The notes: generated by a model not told the origin, from the letters alone. A DNA stretch of 64,000 nt from an uncultured Coriobacteriaceae bacterium (GCA_902777325.1 CACYTH010000007.1:62001-126000); one strand, 5' to 3'. Shown: positions 31,753-41,442, counted from the stretch's first letter. A program made the numbers and translations.

Positions 31753-32763
31753 TTAGTCCAGCAGCAGCTCGGCGATCTGCACCGCGTTGGTGGCGGCACC
31801 CTTGCGGATCTGGTCGCCGCAGCAGAAGAGCGTGATCGCGTTGACGCCGTCGGGAGCGGAGGTGTCGCGACGGATGCGGCCCACAAAGATCAGGTCCTGG
31901 TCGCTCGTGTCAAGCGGCATGGGGTACTGGGCTGCAGAAAGGTCGTCGACCACCTTGACGCCCGGGGCGGCGGAGAGGATCTCGCGCGCCTCGTCAGGCG
32001 AGAGGGGCCTCTCGAACTCGGCGGTGATGGACTCGGAGTGGGAGCGCATGACGGGCACGCGCACGCAGGTGCAGTTGACGCGCAGGTCGGGCAGGTGCAT
32101 GATCTTGCGCCCCTCGTTGCCCATCTTGACCTCCTCGGAGGTGTATGCGTCCTCCTTCTCGCCACCGATCTGCGGGATGAGGTTGGCGGCCAGCTGGTAG
32201 GCGAACGGCGCGCTCTCCCCCACCGGCTCGCCGGCGGACACGCAGTTCATCTCGCGGATGAGCTCGTCGAGGCCCGGCTTGCCAGCGCCAGAGGCGGCCT
32301 GGTAGGTGCTCGCGATGATGCGCTTGAGGCCGGCGGCCTGGTGCAGCGGCCACAGCGGCACGAGGCCGATGATGGTGGCGCAGTTGGGGTTGGAGATGAT
32401 GCCGTTATGCCACTTGACGTCGTCGGCGTTGATCTCGGGGATGACTAGGGGCACGTCCTTCTCCAGACGGAAGGCATGGCTGTTGTCCACGCACACCGCC
32501 CCGCGCTTGACGGCCTCGGGCAGAAGCTCCTTGGCCGTGCCGTCGCCCGCGGCGCCCAGCACGATGTCCACGCCCTCGAAGGCGTCGGGCTCGGCGAGCT
32601 GCACCGGCACCTGCTCGCCGGCAAAGGCGATCGTCTTGCCCACCGAGCGCGGGCTGGCCAGAGGCACCAGGCGCTCCACCGGATAGTTACGCTCCTCCAG
32701 ACACTGGAGCATCTGCTGGCCCACGACGCCCGTGGCGCCGAGAATTGCTACTACCTTGCTCAT
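31753..32763 (-). CDS. asd: aspartate-semialdehyde dehydrogenase
   Basis: Asd reduces aspartyl phosphate to aspartate semialdehyde, the branch point to lysine/diaminopimelate and homoserine. The 336-residue product has the NADP site GATGVVGQQML (about residues 9-19), the catalytic cysteine in SNPNCAT (Cys128) and GAGKPGLDEL/EE..RKIMH regions. Its ATG overlaps the lysC stop by four bases. Last gene of hom-lysC-asd. Confidence 0.95.
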   Translation of the reverse strand: MSKVVAILGATGVVGQQMLQCLEERNYPVERLVPLASPRSVGKTIAFAGEQVPVQLAEPDAFEGVDIVLGAAGDGTAKELLPEAVKRGAVCVDNSHAFRLEKDVPLVIPEINADDVKWHNGIISNPNCATIIGLVPLWPLHQAAGLKRIIASTYQAASGAGKPGLDELIREMNCVSAGEPVGESAPFAYQLAANLIPQIGGEKEDAYTSEEVKMGNEGRKIMHLPDLRVNCTCVRVPVMRSHSESITAEFERPLSPDEAREILSAAPGVKVVDDLSAAQYPMPLDTSDQDLIFVGRIRRDTSAPDGVNAITLFCCGDQIRKGAATNAVQIAELLLD

Positions 32764-34109
32764 TGTGTAATCCCCTCGCTCGGCATGTCGACCATCTCGC
32801 CCTCGACAAAGGTCTGATAGATCACGTTGATGGCGTGGTCGAAGTCTGAATTGTTGACACCCATGATGATGCTGATCTCCTGCGAGCTCTGCGTGATCAT
32901 GCGGATGTTGACGCCCGCCTCGCCAAGTGCCCCGAAGATGCGGCCCGAGGTGCCGGCGCGGCGGTTCATGTTGCGGCCGACGACGCTGATGAGCGCCAGC
33001 TGGTCCACCACGTTGATGACGTCGGGCTTGAGCTCCTGCTGCAGGTCGTTGACGATGGAGTAGATGGTGTCCTTGACGTCGGCGCCGTTGACCACCACGC
33101 CAAACGAGTCGACGCCGGTGGGCACGTGCTCGATGGAGATGCCGTAGCGCTCGAAGATGGTGAGCGCGCGGCGCAGGAAGCCCACCTTGTTGGACATGTG
33201 CGCCTTCTGGATGTGCACGGCCATGAAGTTCTTGCGGCCCGCGATGCCGGTGATGAGGTGCTCGCGCTCGTTGTCCTCGGCGGTCTCGCGGATGATGGTG
33301 CCACGCTTCTCGGGCTGGTTGGTGTTCTTGATCTGGATGGGGATGCCCACCTCGCGCACGGGGAAGATTGCCTCCTCCTGCAGCACCGAGGCGCCCATGT
33401 AGGAGAGCTCGCGCATCTCGTCGAAGGTGATGCGGTGGATGGTGCGCGGGTTGTCCACGATGCGCGGGTCTGCCGAGAGGAAGCCCGAGACGTCGGTCCA
33501 GTTCTCGTAGACGGTGGCGTCGAGGCAGCGGGCCACGATGGCGCCGGTGATGTCGCCGCCGCCGCGCTTGAAGAGCTTGATGGTGCCGTCGACGGTGGCG
33601 CCGTAGAAGCCCGGCAGCACGAAGCGGCCGAGGCGCACCGCCGCGTCGCGCAGGCGGATCTGCGTGCGCTCCATGTCGACGCTGCCGTCGTGGTGGAAGA
33701 CGATCACGTCAGCGGCGTCAAGGAAGGGCAAGCCCAGGTACTCGGCCATGAGGCGCGCGGTAAACCACTCACCGCGGCTCACGATGTACTCGGGCGAGAG
33801 GCTCTTGATGACGGAGGCGAACTCCTCGAACTTCTCGCTCACCGGGTACTTGACACCCAGCTCCTCGGCAATCGCCACAAAGCGGTCCTCGATGTCCTTG
33901 AGCAGGCTGCTGCAATCCACGTGGTAGGCGATGTGGGCGTTGACGAGCAGCAGCAGGTCGGTGATCTTGTTGTCGTCGGCAAAGCGCTTGCCGGACGCGG
34001 AGACCACCACGTACAGGCGGTCGGGGTCCGCGCGAACGATGTCGCGCACCTTCTTGAACTGGCCCGCGTCAGCGACGCTGGACCCGCCAAACTTAGAGAC
34101 TTTGATCAT
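32760..34109 (-). CDS. lysC: aspartate kinase
   Basis: Aspartate kinase phosphorylates aspartate, the first step of the pathway. The 449-residue, single-polypeptide enzyme begins KVSKFGGSSVAD, has GRFVLPGFYG and LFKRGGGDITGAIVA in the kinase domain, and two C-terminal ACT domains (about residues 305-445) that normally mediate feedback inhibition by lysine or threonine. The full length without an internal Met start argues against the alpha/beta nested form of corynebacteria. It lies 15 bases after hom. Confidence 0.95.
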   Translation of the reverse strand: MIKVSKFGGSSVADAGQFKKVRDIVRADPDRLYVVVSASGKRFADDNKITDLLLLVNAHIAYHVDCSSLLKDIEDRFVAIAEELGVKYPVSEKFEEFASVIKSLSPEYIVSRGEWFTARLMAEYLGLPFLDAADVIVFHHDGSVDMERTQIRLRDAAVRLGRFVLPGFYGATVDGTIKLFKRGGGDITGAIVARCLDATVYENWTDVSGFLSADPRIVDNPRTIHRITFDEMRELSYMGASVLQEEAIFPVREVGIPIQIKNTNQPEKRGTIIRETAEDNEREHLITGIAGRKNFMAVHIQKAHMSNKVGFLRRALTIFERYGISIEHVPTGVDSFGVVVNGADVKDTIYSIVNDLQQELKPDVINVVDQLALISVVGRNMNRRAGTSGRIFGALGEAGVNIRMITQSSQEISIIMGVNNSDFDHAINVIYQTFVEGEMVDMPSEGITQ

Positions 34110-34124
34110 ATGGGGTCGTTCCTT

Positions 34125-35243
34125 CTAGACGAGACGGGCCATGAACGCGTTCTGGTCCGTGGTGACTATGCTGTCGAGCAGGGCACGGGCGGCCTCGGCA
34201 GTGATGCCGCTGACGAGCCACGCGCCCTCGCCAAAGGGCTCGCTTCCCTCCGGCGGTGTGGTAGTTCGAAAGACGTAGTCGCCGGTGAGGAGCGCGGGGT
34301 CGTACGTGAGCCCGCGCGAGAAGTCGTAGTGCGGACGCCGTCCGGCGGCAAAGTCGAGCACGTCCTGCACCATTGCGTTGCCGGTGGGCAGGCTTCCCGC
34401 CCCCTGGCCGTAGAACTTGAGCTCGCCGATGGTGGCTCCCTCGAGCGTGGCGAGGTTGAAGTTGGAGGGCACGTTGGCCTCCAGCGACGCGGCCGGGAGC
34501 GCCATGGGCTCCACCGCCACCGCGTAGCGGCCGTCGCGCGCGACGCCGTGACCGATCAGCTTGACCACGCGGCCCGTGGCGCCCAGCAGGTCGAGGTCCG
34601 CCTTGGTGAGGCTGCGGATGCCCGTCACGGGGAACTCCGCCGTGCAGGCCACGTCAAAGGCCACGCTCGCGGAGATGATGGTCTTGTTCTTGACGTCGAT
34701 GCCGTCGATGTCGGCCGACGGGTCGGCCTCGGCATAGCCCAGCTCCTGCGCGCGGCCGAGGGTCTCGGCAAAGTCCGCGCCGTTCTTGAGCATGCTGTCG
34801 ACGATGAAGTTGGTGGTGCCGTTGAGGATGCCCGAGAAGCTGGTGACCTCGTCGATGCGACGGGCCTTCTCGATGCTGGCGATCCAGGGGATGCCACCGC
34901 CGCAGGTGGCCTCGATGAGCAGGCAGGCCCCGTTTGCCTCGGCCGTGCGGGCAAACTCGTCGAAGAAGGCCGCGACCACCGCCTTGTTGGAGGTGACCAC
35001 GCTCTTGCCGGCGCAAAGGGCCTGCATGATAAAGGTGTGGGCAGGCTCGAGGCCGCCCATGCACTCGACGACCACCTCGATGGCGGGATCGTCCACGATC
35101 TGCGCGTAGTCCGGCGTCATGCGAGGGCCAACGCAATGGTCAGGCAGGTCGAGAATGCGCCTGACCTCGATGCCGTCGAGCTCGGCGACGATCTGGTCGA
35201 CGCCGCGGCCCACGGTGCCATAGCCCAGGATGGCGATATCCAT
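34125..35243 (-). CDS. hom: homoserine dehydrogenase
   Basis: It reduces aspartate semialdehyde to homoserine. The 372-residue product has the NAD(P) motif GYGTVGRGV (about residues 7-15), TSNKAVVA, the catalytic region GILNGTTNFI, and LGYAEADPSADIDG. The C-terminal ACT domain of the longer (about 430-residue) actinobacterial enzymes is missing, so feedback control probably rests on LysC. First gene of the leftward operon; AGAAGGATT is the ribosome-binding site. Confidence 0.94.
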   Translation of the reverse strand: MDIAILGYGTVGRGVDQIVAELDGIEVRRILDLPDHCVGPRMTPDYAQIVDDPAIEVVVECMGGLEPAHTFIMQALCAGKSVVTSNKAVVAAFFDEFARTAEANGACLLIEATCGGGIPWIASIEKARRIDEVTSFSGILNGTTNFIVDSMLKNGADFAETLGRAQELGYAEADPSADIDGIDVKNKTIISASVAFDVACTAEFPVTGIRSLTKADLDLLGATGRVVKLIGHGVARDGRYAVAVEPMALPAASLEANVPSNFNLATLEGATIGELKFYGQGAGSLPTGNAMVQDVLDFAAGRRPHYDFSRGLTYDPALLTGDYVFRTTTPPEGSEPFGEGAWLVSGITAEAARALLDSIVTTDQNAFMARLV

Positions 35244-35360
35244 CAGAATCCAATCCTTCTAGCCTTCTCGACGGGGCGGAAGCATCCGCACGATGTCACG
35301 AAGTCGAGAGGGCTTCTTTCATTTGTGTGACACGAGTATGGTACGTGCCTTCGCGAGGTT

Positions 35361-35390
35361 ATGATACTTGACATGCAATACATCCATCAA
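35361..35390 (-). promoter_or_regulatory. possible hom promoter
   Basis: On the minus strand TTGATG (35390-35385) and TATCAT (35366-35361) are separated by 18 bases, about 120 bases upstream of the hom start. The thrC promoter must lie in the same 166-base divergent gap but no clear consensus was seen for it. Confidence 0.4.
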
Positions 35391-35409
35391 AACACGCGAG
35401 GAGTGACCA

Positions 35410-36894
35410 GTGGAAACGTTGTATCACAGCACGCGCGGCGCAAACGAGGTCGTAACAAGCAAGCAAGCAATCCTTACCGGCATCGCCCCCGACGGCGGCC
35501 TGTACGTGTCTGACCAGCTCGGCGAGACCAAGGTCGACCTGGCCCGCATCGCCTCCCAGGACTACCACGCCACCGCGCGCGACGTGCTGGGCACGCTGCT
35601 TTCCGACTACACCGCCGACGAGGTCGCCTCGTGCGTGGAGGGCGCCTACGGCACCAACTTCGACTCCCCCGCCGTGACGCCGCTCACCCCGCTGGGCACC
35701 GACTGGCTGCTCGAGCTCTACCATGGCCCCACCTGCGCCTTCAAGGACGTGGCGCTGCAAATGCTCCCGCGCCTGATGAGCGTGGCGCGCGAGGACCGCG
35801 GCCAGAACATCATGATCGTCACCGCAACCTCCGGTGACACCGGCAAGGCGGCCCTCGAGGGCTTTGCCGACGTGCCGGGCACCGGCGTGACCGTCTTCTA
35901 CCCCGACGGCAAGGTGAGCGACATCCAGCACCTGCAGATGGTCTGCCAGCGTGGCGCCAACGTGGCCGTCGCCGGCATCCGTGGCAACTTTGACGACGCC
36001 CAGACGCAGGTCAAGCGCATCTTTGCCGACACCGAGCTGGGCAGCCGACTCGCCGCGTCCGGCACCGTGCTCTCCAGCGCCAACTCCATCAACGTCGGGC
36101 GCCTCGTGCCACAGGTCACCTACTACATGGACGCGTACGCGCAGCTCGTCAAGCGCGGCGCCATCAGGCTCGGCGAGCCCGTGGACTTCTGCGTGCCCAC
36201 TGGCAACTTCGGCGACGTGCTGGCCGGCTACTACGCCAAGCAGCTGGGCCTTCCCGTGGGCAAGCTCATCGTGGCCTCCAACACCAACAAGGTGCTCACC
36301 GACTTCATCGAGACGGGCACCTACGACCGCCGTCGCGACTTCGTCAAGACCATCTCGCCCTCGATGGACATCCTCATCTCGTCCAACCTCGAGCGCCTGC
36401 TGTACTACCTGACCGACGGCGACTGCGAGCGCGTGGCCGCCTGGATGGCCGAGCTGTCCGAGACGGGCGTCTACACGCTGCCCGCAGACGTGATGTTCCG
36501 CATGCGCGAGACCTTTGCCTGCGGGTTTGCCACCGACGACGACACCCGCGACACCATCGCCTCCGTCTGGAAGGACCTCGGCATCCTGATCGACCCGCAC
36601 ACCGCCGTGGGCGCCTGTGTCGCCAACCGCCGCGAGAGCGAGGGGCGCCAGCGCGTGTGCCTGTCCACCGCCAACCCCTACAAGTTCTCCGCCGACGTGC
36701 TTGCGGCCCTTGGCACCGACACCACCGGCATGGACGGCTTCGCCTGCATGGACGCCCTGCAGAAGCTGACCGGCGTCGAGGCCCCCGCGCAGCTTGCGGG
36801 CCTGCGCACGGCTCCCGTGCTGCATCCCGACGTCTGCGACCAGGACGAGATGTCCGGCTTTGTCGAGGCTGCCTGCCAGAGGGTCTTCGCATGA
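35410..36894 (+). CDS. thrC: threonine synthase
   Basis: This PLP enzyme makes threonine from phosphohomoserine. The 494-residue product is the long (fungal/enterobacterial-type) form, beginning METLYHSTRGANE with the PLP lysine in GPTCAFKD (Lys112) and the phosphate loop ATSGDTGKAA. The start is GTG (35410) behind GAGGAG. Divergent from hom and the first gene of a five-gene rightward operon. Confidence 0.95.
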   Translation: METLYHSTRGANEVVTSKQAILTGIAPDGGLYVSDQLGETKVDLARIASQDYHATARDVLGTLLSDYTADEVASCVEGAYGTNFDSPAVTPLTPLGTDWLLELYHGPTCAFKDVALQMLPRLMSVAREDRGQNIMIVTATSGDTGKAALEGFADVPGTGVTVFYPDGKVSDIQHLQMVCQRGANVAVAGIRGNFDDAQTQVKRIFADTELGSRLAASGTVLSSANSINVGRLVPQVTYYMDAYAQLVKRGAIRLGEPVDFCVPTGNFGDVLAGYYAKQLGLPVGKLIVASNTNKVLTDFIETGTYDRRRDFVKTISPSMDILISSNLERLLYYLTDGDCERVAAWMAELSETGVYTLPADVMFRMRETFACGFATDDDTRDTIASVWKDLGILIDPHTAVGACVANRRESEGRQRVCLSTANPYKFSADVLAALGTDTTGMDGFACMDALQKLTGVEAPAQLAGLRTAPVLHPDVCDQDEMSGFVEAACQRVFA

Positions 36895-37787
36895 CGCAGG
36901 CAGCGCAGCCCCACGGCATAACCGTGCGCGTCCCGGCGACCACCGCCAACCTGGGCGTGGGCTTTGACGTGCTGGGGCTTGCGCTCGACCTTGCGGCAAC
37001 CTATACCTTCACGCCCGCCGACGAGCTGCTCGTCACGGGCTGCGACGAGCGCCTCTGCGGCCCGGACAACCTGGTGTGGACCTCCTACCTCGCCGCCTGC
37101 GACGACCTGGGCATAGCTCCCCAGACGCTGCACATCCACGAGGAGAGCCCCATCCCCGCCTCGGGCGGGCTCGGCTCGAGCTCCACGTGCGTGGTTGCCG
37201 GCATCGCCGCAGCCCAGGCGCTTGCGGGCCGCGACATCGACCGCACCTACACCGCCAGCCTCGCCACGCGCATCGAGGGCCACCCCGACAACGTGGCCCC
37301 CGCCGTCATGGGCGGGCTGGTGAGTAGCTACGTGGAGGACGACAAGACCGTCACCACCCGCTGGGTCGCGGCCCCCAACCTGCGCTTCGTGTGCATGGCT
37401 CCCCCCTACCGAGTGCTCACCGCGGACGCGCGCAAGGCGCTTCCCGCCATGGTGCCCATGAGCTCGGTGTCGTGGCAGGTCGGGCGCTGCCTGGCCATGG
37501 TGAGCGCGCTGGCCTCGGGCCGCGCGGCCGACATCACGGCCTGCTGCCACGACCGCATCCACGAGCCCTACCGCAAGCCGCTCATCGCCGACTTCGAGCG
37601 CCTGCGCGCCTGCGCGCTCGAGGCGGGCGCCTGCACCTTCCTCATCTCGGGATCTGGTGCCACGATGCTCGCCATCTGCGACGGGGACCGCGCCGCCGCC
37701 AGCGTCGAGCAGGCCGTATCGGACCTCATGCCCAAGCTCTGGGTGCGCACCATGCGCGCCAGCGAGCAGGGCGTGTCCGTCATCTGA
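36891..37787 (+). CDS. thrB: homoserine kinase (GHMP family)
   Basis: ThrB phosphorylates homoserine. The 298-residue product has the GHMP start VRVPATTANLGVGFDVLG (about residues 12-29), the ATP loop PIPASGGLGSSST (about 84-96) and the C-terminal ISGSGATM motif. Its ATG overlaps the thrC stop codon (ATGA). A second enzyme able to make phosphohomoserine, ThrH, is encoded directly downstream. Confidence 0.95.
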   Translation: MTQAAQPHGITVRVPATTANLGVGFDVLGLALDLAATYTFTPADELLVTGCDERLCGPDNLVWTSYLAACDDLGIAPQTLHIHEESPIPASGGLGSSSTCVVAGIAAAQALAGRDIDRTYTASLATRIEGHPDNVAPAVMGGLVSSYVEDDKTVTTRWVAAPNLRFVCMAPPYRVLTADARKALPAMVPMSSVSWQVGRCLAMVSALASGRAADITACCHDRIHEPYRKPLIADFERLRACALEAGACTFLISGSGATMLAICDGDRAAASVEQAVSDLMPKLWVRTMRASEQGVSVI

Positions 37788-37832
37788 CAACCACCCAAAC
37801 GTCGTCTTCACCCTCGACCGAAAGGAAGCCCC

Positions 37833-38432
37833 ATGAACATCTGCTGCCTGGACATGGAAGGTGTGCTCGTCCCCGAGATCTGGATCGCGTTCTCCGAGGC
37901 GTCCGGCATCCCCGAGCTGCGTCGCACCACCCGCGACGAGCCCGACTACGGCAAGCTCATGCGCTTCCGCATGGACATCCTGCGCGAGCATGGCCTCGGC
38001 CTCAAGGAGATCCAGGACGTCATCGCCACCATTGACCCGCTGCCCGGCGCCAAGGAGTTCTTGGACGAGCTGCGCAGCCTCACGCAGGTGATCATCCTCT
38101 CCGACACCTTCGAGCAGTTTGCCAAGCCCCTGATGGAGAAGCTCGACTGGCCGACCATCTTCTGCAACACCCTCGTGATCGACGAGGACGGCATGGTGGC
38201 CGACTTCAAGATGCGCTGCCCCGAGTCCAAGCTGACCACGGTGCGCGGTCTGCAGTCCATCGGCTTTGACACCATCGCCACCGGCGACTCCTTCAACGAC
38301 CTCGCCATGATCCGCGCCAGCAAGGCCGGATTCCTCTTCCGCTCCACCGAGGCGATCATCGCCGATAACCCCGACCTTCCGGCCTACGAGGACTTCGACG
38401 ACCTTCTCGCCGCCTTCAAGGCAGCCCTGTAG
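37833..38432 (+). CDS. thrH: ThrH-type phosphoserine phosphatase / homoserine phosphotransferase
   Basis: The 199-residue HAD-family product closely matches ThrH of Pseudomonas: CLDMEGVLVPEIWIAF (nucleophile Asp7, with Glu where most HAD enzymes have the second Asp), QVIILSDTF (motif II), and ATGDSFNDLAM (motif IV). ThrH dephosphorylates phosphoserine and can move the phosphate to homoserine. It lies 45 bases after thrB and eight bases before the next gene, inside a threonine operon that already has thrB. Confidence 0.9.
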   Translation: MNICCLDMEGVLVPEIWIAFSEASGIPELRRTTRDEPDYGKLMRFRMDILREHGLGLKEIQDVIATIDPLPGAKEFLDELRSLTQVIILSDTFEQFAKPLMEKLDWPTIFCNTLVIDEDGMVADFKMRCPESKLTTVRGLQSIGFDTIATGDSFNDLAMIRASKAGFLFRSTEAIIADNPDLPAYEDFDDLLAAFKAAL

Positions 38433-38440
38433 GAGACGTC

Positions 38441-39790
38441 ATGGCAAAGAGAGAATCACGCGCTGCCCAGCGGGAGCGCCTGTTGCGTGCCGCCGCGGCG
38501 GTCGAGACGCCCAGCGACTGCGACGTCATGGTCATTGGCGGCGGAGCCTCCGGGCTCACGGCCGCCATCTGCGCCGCGGAGGAGGGCGCCTCGGTGGTGG
38601 TCTTGGAGCGCGACCTGGAGTGCGGCCGCTCGATTCTGGCCACGGGCAACGGACGCTGCAACTTTGCCAACGTGCATCTTGACCCGCGCCGCTACAACGA
38701 CCCGGCCTTTGTCGGGGCAGCCTGCGGCACGCGCTGGCTCGACGACGTGCTGGGGTTCTTCCGCGACTGCAACATGCGGTGGATCCTGGAGGACGACCGC
38801 CTCTACCCGATGAGCCGCCAGGCCACGAGCGTGCGCAACGTGCTTCTGGCGCGGGCGCGCAGGGCAGGCGTCATCATGGCCCCCGCGCGCGAGTTCCAGG
38901 GCGCCATCTGGATCAAGCCCGAGTGGCTGGGCAAGATAGACGACGCCGTGCACTACCGTCCAGAGAACAGCACCACCCAACCCGCCGGCATGGCCGAGGT
39001 TGCCCACACCCTGCCCCTCGACGAGTCGGGCCTGCCGTACCTCCCCGGTGCCCGGGCGGTGGTGCTCGCAAGCGGCGGCGAGACCCTGCCCTTCGTTGCC
39101 AGCGAGCTGGGGCTCTCGCTCGTCGAGCGCAGGCCCGTGCTCTGCCCCCTCGCCTGCGAGGACTCCCCGCTTTCCGCCCTCGATGGGCGCCGTGCGCACG
39201 TCTTGGCGCGCCTCACCAAGGCGGAGAGCCTCTTCCCCAGCTACCAGGAGCGCGGCGAGGTGCTCTTCCGCAGCTACGGGATATCGGGCATCGTGTCGTT
39301 TGACCTCTCGCGCCGTGCCGAGGCAGGCGACCTCATCGAGCTCGACCTCGTGCCCGACCTCAACGAGTCGCAGCTGCGCCAGCTGGTTGACCCCTTCGCC
39401 TCGGGGAGCTTTGAGCCGGGCTGCCTGGATGGCGTGATCGACCCCTCCATCGCGGAGCAGCTCGAGCTTTTGGCCAAGCAGCGCTGGTGTGTGGCATGGG
39501 ACGAGCGCAAGGAGCCGCAGAGCGCCTCCGAGGCCCTGCTGGCGCTGGCAAAGCGCCTGCCCCTCGTGGTCAAGGGACCGGCCGAGCCCGAGAAGGCGCA
39601 GGTCACGCGAGGTGGCCTGGCCACAGGGCAGTTTGACCCAGAAACGCTTGCGCACCGCGAGCTGCCGTGGCTCTACGCCTGCGGCGAGGCGCTCGACGTG
39701 GACGCTGACTGCGGCGGCTTCAACCTCGCCTGGGCCTGGAAGAGCGGAATGGTGGCCGGCACGGCGGCAGCGAGGTGGGCCCTCTCATGA
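38441..39790 (+). CDS. BaiN/RdsA (HI0933/COG2081)-family FAD-dependent oxidoreductase
   Basis: The 449-residue flavoprotein has a Rossmann FAD site VMVIGGGASGLTAAI (about residues 29-43), VVVLERD, the family hallmark GRSILATGNGRCNFAN (about 62-77) and the C-terminal FAD motif CGEALDVDADCGGFNLAWAW (last 40 residues). Family members reduce unsaturated or bile-acid substrates in a few cases, but most have no known substrate. It lies eight bases after thrH with GGAGACGTC as leader and overlaps the next gene by four bases. Confidence 0.88.
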   Translation: MAKRESRAAQRERLLRAAAAVETPSDCDVMVIGGGASGLTAAICAAEEGASVVVLERDLECGRSILATGNGRCNFANVHLDPRRYNDPAFVGAACGTRWLDDVLGFFRDCNMRWILEDDRLYPMSRQATSVRNVLLARARRAGVIMAPAREFQGAIWIKPEWLGKIDDAVHYRPENSTTQPAGMAEVAHTLPLDESGLPYLPGARAVVLASGGETLPFVASELGLSLVERRPVLCPLACEDSPLSALDGRRAHVLARLTKAESLFPSYQERGEVLFRSYGISGIVSFDLSRRAEAGDLIELDLVPDLNESQLRQLVDPFASGSFEPGCLDGVIDPSIAEQLELLAKQRWCVAWDERKEPQSASEALLALAKRLPLVVKGPAEPEKAQVTRGGLATGQFDPETLAHRELPWLYACGEALDVDADCGGFNLAWAWKSGMVAGTAAARWALS

Positions 39791-41442
39791 TCGAGGTCAC
39801 GGGCATACGTGTGGCGCCCGAGCGCCTGGACGGCACCGACGACACCGACCTGCGCGCCGTGCGCCAGGCGGTGCAGAGGATGCTGAGGCTCGCCCCCGAC
39901 GACCTCGCCTCCCTCGAGCTGCGCAAGCGCTCGATCGACGCACGCAAGAAGAACGAGGTCCAACTGCTCTTTACCGCCCGGATCGCGCTGCGCGGCGGTC
40001 AGAACGCCGAGCGTGCCCTGCTCAAGAAGGCCGCCAAGTGGCGCGTGGGCAAGCAGCTCAAGGCCGTGGAGGCCAAGCCCGTGGCATGGACGCGTGCGAC
40101 GGTGCTGCCCACCGACGACCGTCCCGTCGTCGTGGGTGCCGGGTGCGCGGGTCTCTTCTGCGCGCTTGCCCTGGCCGAGGCCGGACGCGCGCCCATCCTG
40201 GTGGAGCGCGGCGACGGCTCCCGCGAGCGCACGCGCGCCATCAACGCCTTCAACGAGACGGGCGTCCTCGACCCCGAGAGCAACATCCAGTTTGGCCTCG
40301 GCGGGGCGGGCACCTTCTCGGACGGCAAGCTCTCCACCGGCACCAAGAGCCCCTTCCACCGCCTCGTGCTCGAGACGCTCGTGGAAGCCGGCGCCCCGCG
40401 GCGCATCCTGTGGGACGCGAAGCCCCACGTGGGCAGCGACATCCTCCCCCGCGTGGTGGAGAACGTGCTCGCACGCATCACCGAGCTGGGCGGGGAGGTG
40501 CGCCTGCGCACGCGCATGTGCGACCTCGACGTCACGGGAGGACGCGTGCGGTCGGTCACGCTCATGTCGCACGACGGCGCCACGGGGATCCTGCGCGAGG
40601 AGCAGCTGGGCGTCTCGCAGCTGGTCATCGCCTGCGGACACTCCGCGCGTGACGTCTTTGAGCTGCTCAAACGTCGCGGGGTCACCCTCGAGCGCAAGAC
40701 CTTTGCCATGGGCGTGCGCATCGAGCACCTGCAGGCGGACATCGACCGCAGTCAGTACGGACACTTCGCGGGACAGCCCAGCCTGGGCGCCGCCCCCTAC
40801 AAGCTGGCCGTGCACCTGCCGTCCGGACGCGGCGCCTTCAGCTTCTGCATGTGCCCGGGCGGCTACGTGGTGGCCGCGGCGAGCGAGCCCGAGGGCGTGG
40901 TCACCAACGGCATGAGCCTCTCCGACCGTGCGGGGGCCAATGCCAACGCAGGGCTTCTCGCCAACGTCTTTCCGGAGGACCTGCCAGGCGACGACGTGCT
41001 CGCCGGCCTCGCACTGCAGCGCAGCTGCGAGCGTGCGGCCTTTGACGCCGGTGGCGGCGGTTACGTGGCGCCTGCGCAGCTCGTGGGCGACTTTCTGCAG
41101 AACGCGGCCTCAAGCGCAGGCGGGTCGGTGGTGCCCACCTATCCGCGCGGCGTCTCGTGGGGAAAGGTGGACGTCTGCCTGCCGGACTACGTGAGCGATA
41201 CCCTGCGCGCGACCATCCCCCTCATGGGGCGGCGACTGCGCGGCTTTGACGTGGCAGACGCCGTGCTCACGGGCGTGGAGTCGCGTTCCAGCTCGCCCGT
41301 GCGCGTCACCCGCGGAAGCGACGGCCAGGCCCTCGGGACGCAGGGGCTCTTCCCCTGCGGCGAAGGCGCAGGCTATGCGGGTGGCATCATGTCGGCAGCC
41401 GCCGACGGCATCCGCTGCGCCGAGTGGGTTCTCGGCAGCTAG
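39787..41442 (+). CDS. COG2509-type FAD-dependent dehydrogenase
   Basis: The 551-residue flavoprotein has an N-terminal alpha/beta domain (about residues 1-110) typical of this family, then a Rossmann FAD site PVVVGAGCAGLFCALALAE (about 117-135), GLGGAGTFSDGKLSTG, and the C-terminal LFPCGEGAGYAGGIMSAA. The family is widespread in anaerobes without a firmly assigned reaction. The ATG overlaps the preceding flavoprotein gene (ATGA), so the two are probably co-produced; it ends the threonine operon. Confidence 0.88.
   Translation: MIEVTGIRVAPERLDGTDDTDLRAVRQAVQRMLRLAPDDLASLELRKRSIDARKKNEVQLLFTARIALRGGQNAERALLKKAAKWRVGKQLKAVEAKPVAWTRATVLPTDDRPVVVGAGCAGLFCALALAEAGRAPILVERGDGSRERTRAINAFNETGVLDPESNIQFGLGGAGTFSDGKLSTGTKSPFHRLVLETLVEAGAPRRILWDAKPHVGSDILPRVVENVLARITELGGEVRLRTRMCDLDVTGGRVRSVTLMSHDGATGILREEQLGVSQLVIACGHSARDVFELLKRRGVTLERKTFAMGVRIEHLQADIDRSQYGHFAGQPSLGAAPYKLAVHLPSGRGAFSFCMCPGGYVVAAASEPEGVVTNGMSLSDRAGANANAGLLANVFPEDLPGDDVLAGLALQRSCERAAFDAGGGGYVAPAQLVGDFLQNAASSAGGSVVPTYPRGVSWGKVDVCLPDYVSDTLRATIPLMGRRLRGFDVADAVLTGVESRSSSPVRVTRGSDGQALGTQGLFPCGEGAGYAGGIMSAAADGIRCAEWVLGS

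Noticed and set aside
33126..35330. 734-codon open frame on the plus strand antisense to lysC and hom
   Set aside because: It mirrors the codon structure of two clear minus-strand enzymes in a high-GC genome and its translation is low-complexity (Val/Gly/Asp/His-rich) with no family match.
35244..35409. Lysine or threonine leader / riboswitch in the hom-thrC gap
   Set aside because: No leader peptide rich in Thr/Ile/Lys codons and no lysine-riboswitch features were seen in the 166 bases; only a possible promoter.
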